A stretch of DNA of 64,000 nucleotides from assembly GCA_036346205.1 (NCBI GenBank), contig JARFJB010001910.1:4893501-4957500 (forward strand), in the 5' to 3' direction. Below, piece after piece: positions 53,141 to 63,875 of this stretch; the first letter of the stretch is position 1, and each line of letters opens with the position of its first letter. Made by a program: the position numbers and the translations under genes. The notes beneath the pieces were generated by a model. The model was not told where the DNA came from and did no database searches. It was given only the letters and a program-made list of their open reading frames with translations. The stretch is from Vesta saturnalis (taxonomy: Eukaryota > Arthropoda > Insecta > Coleoptera > Lampyridae).

Positions 53141-54594
53141 CTATTCTATATCATTAATTCTACCCCATTTTAATCTAGATTTGGTCATTTCTAACTTTAA
53201 CCATGAAGGTATACTTCTGTCAAGCATAACTGCATTTGGATATGGCAGAGGTTTTGGAGGTGGCTGAAAGGGGTGTACATGTTTTAGCTTTCGCATTAAG
53301 AGTTCTTTGTTAATTTGTTTAGGATCCCTATATTTATCCATGTATATATTAAATGGCTTTCTTTTAGGAAACCATTCTTGAGTTCTTATGTAAGGTTTAG
53401 GAAAATCATACTCAAAAACAGGTTCTTGCATATCTAAAAATTTTAAATAAGTTCTTTGTATTGCTTTGAATAAATACCTACTTAAAGTTTTATGATAGAA
53501 ATCGGTAAGAGTGGAATCCCAATCAGATTGAAAAAATGCTAATCCAGCAGGAGTTAAAACATCCTGTCGGTCTCTATAAAACTCTAGAGTTTTAAAAGTT
53601 CTCTCATTTAAATTATAACTGAAAGCAGTATGTTATAAAATAGTAATTTGAAAATACAAATAATTACCAAGAACTTGATTTTTTAAACAATGCATAGTCT
53701 ATTTCCTGTTCTTGTTTGTATAATATAAAAATGTATCTATGAAGACCTGTTCCTTTGGGAGGGATTGGTTGTAAATATTCTACAATGGTTTCACCTTTTT
53801 CCACATCGCTGCCTGGAATATTTCCTCTAAAAATAAATAATATGAAATTGTTACAATCAAAAACTTACATACATAAACCAGTGCACATATTCTGAGCAGC
53901 TGTCTGTGAAGTGTCCATCTGGATTTGTTAAAATTAGTGTATAGAGAGTACCATCATTTGCTTTATAATTTATTTCTGGCTTTTTAGTTGCACAAGATGG
54001 TTTTATAACATTTCCGTAATAAACAGGTAATTGATATTCATCTGAGTCATCATATAGAAATTGTAAAGGAATTTGGGGTGTAAAATAAGCATCACCGAAT
54101 AAATCTTGAAAAACTCCATAATGATCAGCAGCATTTCTTATTAGCTGTGGACCTCCTGTTATTGCAGAGTCTTTACTCACTTCTTCTAAATCAATTAACA
54201 CTGTAATAAGTCTATGTAAAAACAGTAGCGAAATAAATTAATCATTTACGCTCGCCATTCCTCGCTTTTCTTTCTAATTCTGGATTTTTACGATTTGATC
54301 TTGTAACCTTAAGTCGTGATTGAAGTTCTTCACTTCTTGATTTAGATAAAGGGGGCAAACCAATATCGACACGATAATGAATAGTTGGATCTTTATAATT
54401 CAATTCTAAAATAAATAGAAAGAGTAAAAATAAACCATCCATTATTCGAATATACCTTGTAAACGTTGTTGTAAGGATCTTGCGGATTCCGGTGGTTTTC
54501 CGCGCATGTGATGTCCATTCCGGTATGAAATATATAAGGTAGTAACAATTCTATTACCTAAATTATTAGAAAAGTTTAATAATTTACATGCCAT
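53141..54594 (-). CDS. Mitochondrial ribosomal protein L38 (mRpL38), five exons
   Basis: The only intact host gene. Exons, in transcript order, are 54594-54456, 54405-54250, 54200-53873, 53826-53668 and 53618-53141. All introns are GT-AG and 44-53 bp, and the exons sum to 1260 bases (419 codons and a stop), with every phase consistent. The product is a large-subunit mitoribosomal protein with a PEBP-like fold: YRVDIGLPPLSKSRSEELQS, RNPEL-type linker, then the PEBP region (YGVFQDLFGDAYF, LPVYYGNVIKPS, YTLILTNPDGHFTD, YVHWFIGNIPGSDV, KGTGLHRYIFILYKQEQEID) and the C-terminal RDRQDVLTPAGLAFFQSDWD, FPKRKPFNIYMDKYRDPKQI. The start ACATG context and short basic N-terminus fit mitochondrial import. 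Two AATAAA signals lie just after the stop (53125-53120, 53134-53129). No disabling lesion seen. Confidence 0.93.
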
Positions 54595-54765
54595 TTTCCT
54601 AACCTATAAATTTGTTTTCACTTTTAAGAATCAACCATAGAATATTATAAGGTATTTTATACCAAAGAATATTTTATATTCTATATTTTATATTCTATGT
54701 TTTATACCCACTGGAAACAACCACCTTCGAACATATAGTAACTATATATATTTTTATTTTATTTT

Positions 54766-55505
54766 GCCACCATAATGTTCTTTATACGCCTCCAAATGCG
54801 GGCGTAATGTGGTCTTTATAGCACGGAAATGTCATTGATGCTAAGCAGCATGATTGACAGCAAACACATGACATGATATATAATAGCAATATCACAGTAT
54901 CTTAGTAACAACAAATTAGCCTACTGTCGACTTTATTTCACTGCATTTGCATTTAAAAACTTGCCGAAAATACTGAATCTTTTTAATATTTTGTTCCAGT
55001 TTCATGGTGCAAAATAAAATAAAACATTGTATGTACCAGGGGCATAATTTGAAGATTATGGCTCTCAGGAATATAACATTCCCTCGAGCCATAATCTTCT
55101 GATTATGCCCTTAATACATAAATATCTATTATTTTATTTTGCCACCATAATGTTCTTTATACGCCTCCAAATGCGGGCGTAATGTGGTCTTTATAGCACG
55201 GAAATGTCATTGATGCTAAGCAGCATGATTGACAGCAAACACATGACATGATATATAATAGCAATATCACAGTATCTTAGTAACAACAAATTAGCCTACT
55301 ATCGACTTTATTTCACTGCATTTGCATTTAAAAACTTGCCGAAAATACTGAATCTTTTTAATATTTTGTTCCAGTTTCATGGTGCAAAATAAAATAAAAC
55401 ATTGTATGTACCACGGGCATAATTGTAGATTATGGCTCTCAGGAATATAAACATTCCCTCGAGCCATAATCTTCTGATTATGCCCTTAATACATAAATAC
55501 CTATT
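54766..55505. repeat. 375-bp tandem duplication with internal hairpin
   Basis: Unit 1 is 54766-55140 and unit 2 is 55141 to about 55505; the copies differ at only a handful of bases. Each unit contains an inverted repeat: GGGCATAAT and AAGATTATGGCTC pairing with GAGCCATAATCTT and ATTATGCCC around a loop of about 21 bases (55040-55110; 55415-55485). It lies about 170 bp upstream of the mRpL38 start codon. No coding frame seen. Confidence 0.9.
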
Positions 55506-56121
55506 TCTATGCCATATATATTTTTTCTATGATATAGTACTGGAACGAGCATACTGCAGATAAGTTGGTTCAAAGATGTTTGACAAGGATAGATATAGAA
55601 TCGGTACTGCGAGCTTATGCGCATGATCGGTGAAAACTTTGAATTTTATATGTAGCTCCAAATTTAAACCACCTCATATACACATTTATCAATTAACATT
55701 AGAAAAATAATACGTTTAGGTTTATTAACTCTAGTTGCATACACGTTATAAATAGAACACGGTTCATATAAATATAATTATTGATTAAAAAAAGTAATTA
55801 ATTTTGTATATTTTCTTCTAATTAAACATTCGATTGAAAGCTTCCCAGTAAATATCAAAGATAAAAGGAGTAAATATAAAAAATTTGACAATAATTAAAA
55901 CAAGTCAGCTGATTTCAAATCCGCCATTAATGTCAAATCACAATAATGTACGCAACTACGCATTACCTACAAGTTTGAGTTATCAGTTTATCCTTCTTTA
56001 CAGAAGCCCAACAAGAAATAAATATCCACAGTCACCAGCTAATCGGTGAAAACGTACGAAATCTAAGTCCACCGAAGTTGATGTGATGACTATATGAAGG
56101 ATTCTGTAAAGAGAAAAATTT
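55506..56121. other. No gene seen
   Basis: AT-rich region without recognisable coding sequence or TE ends, leading into the transposase pseudogene. Confidence 0.5.
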
Positions 56122-57132
56122 ATGAAAAGCATTCAAAATGTAAATACAAACATGCAAGGCACGTCTAGTACTGTACCTGTTTTTGTAGGTGTACATGTTA
56201 CGCTGGCGTCATTACAAGAAGAATTAAGCAGTAGTCAAGTTTTCGATTTCAGTAGATCAAGTTTAAGATGTCTCTTACATTCCATTGGCTTTTCATCTAA
56301 AGTAGATAATGGTAGGAGAGGTTTACTTGAACAATCACATATTGCTGGCAATCATGTACGATTCTTAAGAGAATATTACAAAAATAAGGAAGAAACATTA
56401 TACAATCCTGTATTCTTAGATGAAACTTGGATTTTCAGTCGAGGATCACACAAAAGAAGCTGCCATGATAAATCTAAGGAAAGCGTGAACAAGAAGCCAA
56501 TGGGTGTAGGAAAAAAGTTTGTTGTAATTTACTTTTATAATTCCTAACTGTATTTTTTAGATTTATAGTTGTTTACAAAATGGTTTGAAAATAATGTAAT
56601 TGCAAACTTAAAAGAACCATCTTTAATTGTAATGGGCAATGCTAGTTATCATTCAAAACTTCTAGAAAAAATTCCAAATAATTCATTTAAGAAGGATGTA
56701 ATTTTCTATTAAAGCACAACATAGCTTATAAGGCTGTCATGTTTAAAAAAATTACTGCAATTAGTTGCAGATAATGCGATACCAAAGGTGTACCAAATAG
56801 ATGAAATAGCACACCACTGAGTACACAGAGTATTATGTTTACCACCATATCACTGTCAATTTAATCCACTTGAACTAGTGTGGGCAAACTGCAAAGAATA
56901 CTACAACAAAAACATAGGAAGACATTATTCCAAATTTAACGATGGCCATGTAAAAGAAATATAGATGGAATAATTGCAACGAATTGATAGGACATATTGG
57001 CAGAAATGCATTAAACACGCCGAAGTAGCTATATTAGAGTGGTGGGAAATTGAAAAACATTTTGAGGTTGTGCAGCCATTAATTATATCTGATAACGATT
57101 CCACGTCTGAGAGTGACACAGGCAGTGAATAA
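56122..57132 (+). pseudogene. IS630/Tc1-related DDE transposase of an insect type, broken
   Basis: Reads VTLASLQEELSSSQVFDFSR, SSLRCLLHSIGFSSK (HTH), HVRFLREYYKNKEET, then FLDETWIFSRGSHKRS (56418; first Asp). After a stop at 56545, frames give SLIVMGNASYHSKLLEKIPN, where this family has VDNASYHS, so the second catalytic Asp is Gly. It continues LPPYHCQFNPLELVWANCK (56840; third site as Glu), YYNKNIGRHYSKFNDGHVKE, YWQKCIKHAEVAILEWWEIE and an acidic end SDNDSTSESDTGSE with stop at about 57130. Several stops and a catalytic loss make it inactive. TIRs not found. Confidence 0.8.
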
Positions 57133-57549
57133 TTTTTTTAAATTTAAATCTGTGCTTTCCAGCTACAAATACTCACATAGAATTAGATTTTTTTTAATCC
57201 GTACATTGAAGATTGTTACTTAAATTAGGTACTCCGAAAGCTATGTTAGAAGTGCTTTGTACGATAACCCTCTCGTGTGTGCAATTTTACAACAGAATTT
57301 TAAGAAATTACCTGTTACTTAACAGGTTCATTAGCTCAGAAGTGAATATAAAATGTAGTTTTTTAAGTTGTAATGGTTTCAAATATATTAATCTGTATTC
57401 TCTAGTCTTCGGCTACGTTTTAATCTGAGGACATAAATTATAATATTTGTGTTGAAAAAGCATGTCTCTTTGAAGGTAAATAGTCTTAAAACCACAATTT
57501 GTCCAAATGAAGAAAAACCAAACAGGTGGTATACAATCAAACTCCTTTA
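57133..57549. other. No gene seen
   Basis: Non-coding by eye; the open frame at 57213-57428 has no recognisable motif. Confidence 0.45.
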
Positions 57550-58390
57550 TAGCTACGTCTAGAGCGCCACCAGGAAAAAAACTTCAGACCACTACTATTT
57601 ACTGTATTAATGACTCTTAAATATGATCGATTAATGTTTTCGGATGATCTTAAAATCTCCACGTCCATTCAGTCAAGTATTGATTGTTTATGATTACAAA
57701 ACCAAATGGCGCAATTAATATATGGTGTATGAAAAATAACCTTACCCATAATATTTCCAAATGTAACGTGGTGTTATTTACGCGGAAAAATCCTTCGATT
57801 TATGGTTACACACTCAAGTTTGTGAAACTTATACGGTGTGATTCTGTTAAAGACTTTGGTGTCATTACTGACAGCGCGTTAACGTTCACTAGCCACATTA
57901 ATGTTGTTGTTTCAAATGCTATGAAAATTCTTGGATTTATTCTTAGAAACTGTTGTGTTTTTACACATATTAATGTTTTAATTATCCTTTATATATCGCT
58001 TGCTAGATCGAAACTTGAATATGGATCAATCATTTGGAACCCACTCTACGCCATTCGGAAAATGTTGTTAAACGTGGACAAAGTAAGTTACTGAAGATAC
58101 TGTCTTTTAAGATCGGCGGCTTTTACCCTCTAAACGGGTATTGTCACGAATTACTCCTTTATCGCTTTTTTTCATCCCTGGAACAAAGACGTCTTATTTT
58201 TAATATTAAATGTCTGCTCTATCTAATACATAATATAGTTGACTATCCTCTACCCCTCAATAGTATTTGTCGTCACATTCCACGGTTGTGTTCCAGACAA
58301 CTTCTTACGTATGCTCTTCTATTTATTAAAACTAAAGTCTTTTTACGCTACAGTATGATATTAATTATACTGCTTCAGATGAGATAGCAT
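57550..58390 (+). pseudogene. LINE reverse transcriptase, C-terminal fragment
   Basis: Pieces of a non-LTR RT: LLFTVLM, then YDRLMFSDDLKISTSIQSSI (the YADD box region as FSDD, about 57625-57685). The frame from 57684 gives INIWCMKNNLTHNISKCNVV, VKDFGVITDSALTFTSHI, LGFILRNC and LARSKLEYGSIIWNP. After a shift near 58080 it reads LLKILSFKIGGFYPLNGYCH and ELLLYRFFSSLEQRRLIFNI, to about 58387. 5'-truncated; endonuclease absent. No clear poly-A tail. Confidence 0.75.
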
Positions 58391-59652
58391 TAGAAATTCA
58401 ATGTATAGCTTAATCTTTATTCTTGTATTCATTATAGTTATTTTAGATTGGTTATATTAATTTGTTGGTAAGCTTAAAGTGCCCTTAGTAACGTACCTAC
58501 TTATCTGCAGTAAATTGTCACGTGTGTTCAAAATCTACCTAAGATTCGTTGTTTTATCGAACTTTAGGATATTTCGTGGTATCCAACATCGTGAAAGGAG
58601 TATAGATTATTAAAACTGGACATTTTGGAGTATAAATTTTAGAAGCCTTAGTTTAGTTACACATTTTACCTTGTTTGAAGATATCTGTTTTTTTTTACAA
58701 ATTGAAATTGTGGTGAAAATTGTTCAATGGTTAGGATTTTAGAACAGTGTCCAGTTTTTTGGTTTGTCTTGTCATTTATAAATTGAAGTTTTTCTTTAAA
58801 ATTGCATTTCGTTTCCACACGTTGATATTCCTCTTTCAGTAAAAGATTTTAGGGTCATTTTTTTGTAAAGAATGGTTATTCCTAGTTATTTTAAGTATCA
58901 TTAAATAGAATTAGTTGGATTAAAAATTGCATTATTGGAAAATTATATTCAGTATTAAAATTATTACAGGAAACACAGTTGCAGTTTTAAAAGCATTTGG
59001 CAACAGTTCGGCGGACTGGTTAGATAAGTGTTTAGTCTAAAGACAAAGAGTTTGGATTCTATATAAGTTAGTTTAAGGTTCATTATCGAAAAGATTTAGT
59101 TGACGAAAAATATCTTGTTACATTGGTAAAAGTGCTTGAGGTATCGTGGGATTACACTTCACCGATACATTTCCCAAATGCCTTTCGTTTTCGTCGCGTG
59201 TTATAATTGAAAGTAATGCTTTTTATGATTGATTGAGATGACATTGAAGGTGGAGCAAACTAACAGAAGCATTAATCAGTCTTAGTTAAGATCTTGAGAT
59301 GTTAAGGCCAAGTTAGTGCGGCTTTCGCCGTGTGCATGCGAAATGCTTTGAAGGAGGTTGAACTTACCTACGCATTACTGAGAGTGATTGAACAGTAACG
59401 TACGAAATCTTTTCCGTTTGCCCTTTTGTGGATATTTTTGAGGATTCACGCACCCAGGGAACTTCATGTCGTTTATCTTTTGTCAGTAGTGACAGTTTTA
59501 TGGGTTCATCGAGGAAGGGTCAAATGTTTACTAGTAGTGATGCTCCCATTCATAGACTGCTGAATCCCATTTATGAGAATCTTTGTAATAAGTTCAAGTT
59601 ATTTGTTGGTTCTGTGCACACAGCTAACGCCTTAACGAATAACGAACCGCTG
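58391..59652. other. No recognised gene
   Basis: About 1.25 kb. The open frame at 59428-59655 (75 codons, SFMGSSRKGQMFTSSDAPIH) is unfamiliar. Given the gag-like remnant that follows, part of this may be a decayed LTR or leader of a BEL/Pao element, but I could not delimit a repeat. Confidence 0.4.

Positions 59653-59720
<68 letters not shown>
59653..59720. repeat. (TA)n microsatellite
   Basis: Uninterrupted TA repeat of about 34 units, followed by sequence with an AATAAA (about 59745). Confidence 0.95.
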
Positions 59721-59722
<2 letters not shown>

Positions 59723-59885
59723 TATCGCTTAATAATGTTTTGTGTAAATAAAGTTATATTTGTGTAATTTTGCGTTAAACCAGATGAAAAGGTGATCGAA
59801 GCATCTACAACAATTACATCCAGGCAAAAATTAATGGCAGAGGGTAAGAAATATTAAGCATTGTAGGAAAAGCCATATAACGAAA

Positions 59886-60620
59886 ATGGAAAAGTTCAAC
59901 AAATTGGTTAGCAATCAAAATAAAATTGGCCAGGCGATGGATAAACGGTTAGCGAATATGACAAAAGACTCGGTATCACGGAAGAACGAGGTCTACATAA
60001 ACGAGTGTCGCAGTACGTTGGAAGCATGGTGGGAAAGAGCATTAAGCGCACATCAGGAGCTATTAAAACTGCAAATAGAAGATCATGATTATCAAACGTC
60101 AAAATATTTTGAGCCGTTACGTGAGGTATACAATAACATTAAACATTGCTTGGCAGACCCAGAGAAAAATATATCGGCCACCACGCAACGAGGTTAAAGG
60201 ACTGACAAGGAACAATCACAACAATTGAACTTACAAGATCCAGATTCAGTAGTTAGAGTCTCTACTACAACAAGTAGAAGAAAAATTAGAGCAAGGAGAA
60301 AACACGGTTCAAATCAACATGTGGCAAAAAAAATTGAACTAAAATGGACTGCGATTAAGGAGTTGCAAAAACACATTAAGGTACATAAAACAATATTTCA
60401 GGATACCTATTTTACTGTAAGCGAGTTTGAAAAGATCGAACAACGGTGTGAAGAAATATGCATCAAACTCGAAAGTAAAATAAACAAGGTCACACAAGAA
60501 GCCAGGCAACGTTGTACTACCAAAAGTGAAGCTACCTTTATTTAATGGTAGCTACGAAAACTGGATATCTCCTAAGATATCTTCGAAAAGGTAATACTCG
60601 CCAACATGTTTATAACAGAT
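59886..60620 (+). pseudogene. BEL/Pao-type retrotransposon gag remnant
   Basis: The first frame (59886-60197) is charged and helical (KNEVYINECRSTLEAWWERA, LSAHQELLKLQIEDHDYQTS). A second (60225-60545) reads TTTSRRKIRARRKHGSNQ, KKIELKWTAIKELQKHI and IEQRCEEICIKLESKINKV. In a third frame at about 60525 comes KVKLPLFNGSYENWIS, which matches the LP-F-G---W segment where the conserved gag region of BEL/Pao elements begins. Broken by frameshifts and stops; no protease, RT or integrase is recognisable downstream. It is described only as a fossil. Confidence 0.55.
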
Positions 60621-60739
60621 ACGGAGAGGATGCTATATCTAAAAATCCATATCACAGTAGTAAACAGCATAGAGCAGAGTCCAAACTGAGTAATAGACTG
60701 GTGTACCAACAAAGTAAAACACATGCAAAGTGGTAAAGC

Positions 60740-61646
60740 AACAGTTGTACATGCGCAACACGTGGATGTTTATCACAGAAGACATCACCAAGGCAGTGGT
60801 AATGTGAAATGGAATCAGGAAATACAGAACGTTAAACCAAACAGGGTCATCTAAATATCACAGGAATGCCTGGTAAAAACAAAAAAAGGCATTCTGAGTC
60901 CAACACGGCAAAATACAGTGTCGGTGATTAATAGTTAACACAAATCAATCCACATTAACATGATAGGAGCACTTAAACATGGATCTCGAGTAAGCATCAT
61001 CCAGAGAGAGAGAGGTAATATTGGAGGCAACAGGTGTACTCAACGAGTTGCGCAATGCGGAATAAACAATACGACAAGACTGAGACAACACTCCCTGAAG
61101 AAAATTTTTAAGGGATTCCATAATAACCAGCCTACCATGCACAACACTAATACTAGGAACGATTCTGTCAATGTGGGGAACGTATAAAATATGGACAGGT
61201 TAATGTACGTACTTATTTAAAGTTACAAATTCTAAGGAATTTAATTGATTATCAAATTATAATGTAGTAGCATGTCTAGTAGTTCACACTATTGGGTATC
61301 GCATTGTTAAAAAAAAACCTTTAAGCTGAAGTAATTTCTCTGTCGAACTATTAATTCCTTAAGCCTTGAGGGAATTATGGATTGTATAATTGCACTCCAT
61401 TAGTAAAATTTTCGGATTGCGTTATTTTGAACTTATAATTTCGGGCGAATCAGACAATCTTTACTCATCGTACACCACTACAACAACTCAAAGATGCACG
61501 ACGATAAGAAAGAACCACAACCACGGACTGTACTAATTTTAAAATGAAGCACATTACTCGTCCCCACTCTAAGGAATAGAAGCTGAGGTATTTTATTGAC
61601 ATTTGCCTAATCTTACCATTGCGATGTTGAGATAAAAACTTCAAAC
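60740..61646. other. No recognised gene
   Basis: Possible continuation of the decayed retroelement. Frames such as 60960-61187 show no motif I recognise. The region ends with the 13-bp target duplication of the next PLE. Confidence 0.4.
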
Positions 61647-62523
61647 CTCAGACAACACTTATTAAAATGTATTAAAGTATTTTTATGGTGTATTTTTATA
61701 TTTAAGTTATACATTATAAACGTTTCGATAACACTCACAGTTTACTTCATGAGTAGTAATATCATCTTTCAAAATTGTTAAACATATTGAAGTCTTTGAA
61801 ACTTGAAAAATTGAAAACACAAGCCTGCTATTAATATAACAGTTTGATAAACGTATAAAGCACACTGTGGAATACAATTTTAGTAAAGAAGACTAACAGT
61901 GAAAAATGTCATACCCAAAGTACAAACTTAACAAAATTTAATCAAGTCATGGTAAGTTTATAGTTGTGAAAAACTTTAATTTGAAATTGATAAAGCATTC
62001 ACAAATAAAAACTTGACATCATTTAAAATAATCTAGTTAAATCTAATAAAGAAATAGCTTTGCCAATAAGTACAAGTGTCATTTAACAATGAAAACACAA
62101 TGCATTTACTTCTAGGTTTAGAAAAAAACAGCAAAAAAACCTAGACATACCAAAAGCTAAAATTAAGACGTACCATTATGCCTTTTTTTAATCATAAGAT
62201 GCCACAACCTATTTAAACGGAGATTTTCTTCTTGTCTATTGAAATTATTAGGATGTTTGGATATCTCAATAACTTCACGTTGTAAACGAACCCAATAATG
62301 AGTGTGTCTTGACAATGTTTCCATATTATCAAATTGAATATCATGATTTAAATTATTTAAGGCATGGTCAGCTACCGCAGATTTTCTAGTTAACCTCATC
62401 TACAAAATCTTACATGTTCTTTACGTCTCGTATCAAAGCTACGTTTTTAGTTGCAAAAAAGATAAGTATTTTAATATGTGTAATAATGGTGAAAGTTTAC
62501 ATTTTTATATCTCAGACAACACT
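61647..62523 (-). mobile_element. PLE-4, short 5'-truncated copy with 13-bp target duplication
   Basis: CTCAGACAACACT occurs at 61647-61659 and 62511-62523. Between them, in minus orientation, are the PLE 3' terminal repeat (61660 to about 62160, with ACGTTTCGATAACACTCACAG) and the endonuclease end. A short plus-orientation piece of the PLE terminus follows (AAGATAAGTATTTTAATATG, AATGGTGAAAGTTTACAT; about 62457-62508). This is the same inverted-terminus arrangement as PLE-1 but with almost the whole ORF missing. Confidence 0.9.
62163..62450 (-). pseudogene. PLE GIY-YIG endonuclease, C-terminal end
   Basis: The minus strand reads TKNVALIRDVKN-type remnants of TTKRSFDTR, then KSAVADHALNNLNHDIQFDN, METLSRHTHYWVRLQREVIE, ISKHPNNFNRQEENLRLNRL and WHLMIKK. 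This is the best-preserved copy of this C-terminus; the equivalents at 1450-1600 and 20500-20650 carry more lesions. Confidence 0.8.
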
Positions 62524-62680
62524 GCTTACATTGAAAAATTGTCCCAATTTGAAACGCGTCATGCCCCTTATAAAAGCGCGGAAAAAGGCTCAAATTCACT
62601 CAAAGTGGTATCCACCTCCTAAATATTCTGTATTTGACAGAAAAAATTGTATAAATTGAATTGTTCGAAAAAAGCTGCCG

Positions 62681-62712
62681 AAAGGAATATGCATTCAGTT
62701 GCATATTCCTTT
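62681..62712. repeat. Perfect 13-bp hairpin
   Basis: AAAGGAATATGCA (62681-62693), loop TTCAGT, TGCATATTCCTTT (62700-62712). No T-run follows that would make it a terminator; role unknown. Confidence 0.9.
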
Positions 62713-62775
62713 GTAACACTTCAGTAACGTGTGACCAGATTTAATTTAATAACTATAGGACGTTAACGAGTATTC

Positions 62776-62909
62776 CAATGCACGTCATCAATTTACGTAA
62801 GTAGTTCCAACGTCTTGGATTATTTCTGATCGTTTTTTAATCATTTTGACGTGTGAAACACGAATAATTTGTTGGAACTAGATACATAAATGTATGACGC
62901 ACATTGGCC
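62776..62909. repeat. Small foldback (about 134 bp)
   Basis: Left arm CCAATGCACGTCAT, then TTTACGTA and TAGTTCCAAC; right arm GTTGGAACTAG, TACATAAATGTATGACGCAC, ATTGG. The arms pair with a few mismatches around about 58 bp. Could be a tiny MITE; TA or other duplications are not clear. Confidence 0.6.
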
Positions 62910-63179
62910 GTTTCGTTGAAATTTCTGTAGTTCAGTAAACAAAAAAGGAAATTTTAGTGTAATAAAATGTTACTTAAATTATTTTAAATCCAGAGAGTTT
63001 GAAAATATGTGTTTAAACCCTTTAAAAAATTTGCTGAGTGTGAAGTCTTTGTTTTAAATGTAACCGTATGCACTGTACTCAGGAAGAAAGAATGTTTCGG
63101 TTCGCGCAGATGACGTCACGCGGTGGACAACAATCGTTAAAAGAAATGAAATAATTTTAATAATAATCTTTTTAGGATC

Positions 63180-63832
63180 ATAATTATGCATTCCCTTGTT
63201 CATGATAAAAATAGGCAACATTGAAAAAACAAAAACAATAATTTATGTCAGATGGACGTTTAAACTGCATGTCAGACAGACTTTAATAGACATATAGACG
63301 CTAACTAAAAAAAATTCGTAAGCCGTGCGCTTCTATAAAATACCGATAATACACTTTAAGCATTGTCAATACTATTTAATTAATTTACAGACTTAGTTTC
63401 CTTTATATTAAGGAACTTTATGAAGAAACATTAACCGTTATTCAGATATTGAAAAAATTTGAACTAAGACTTAAATTGTACCTTATGAATTTGTTGCCGC
63501 TAAATTACACGTCGTATCAAAAAATTGCGTAGAACATAATTGATCGATATCTTTAAGGTCTATATGTTAGTTTTTTACATCTTTGAAATACACAGCTGGT
63601 ACAGAAGTATTTGGTAAAAACAAGAAATGATCCCTAATAAACTTCCCCTCTTCATCGCTGAATTTCTCCCAAAATCTAACTCGCTCCAGGAGAAATAAAA
63701 ACAAGAGAAACACAATACGAAATTTAAAGTACCTACGTACGCACGCACGCGGGTACTCACGCACGCACCCACACAAGCACACACGCTTACACGCACACGC
63801 GCGCGCACGCGTGCACTCACACCCACACACAC

Positions 63833-63875
<43 letters not shown>

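Noticed and set aside
53141..54594. mRpL38 as a processed pseudogene
   Set aside because: Four introns with correct GT-AG sites and consistent phases, and an open frame of 419 codons, show a functional gene structure.
63567..63872. Cys-Val-rich open frames on the minus strand
   Set aside because: They are translations of the (CA)n array and cannot be taken as a protein.
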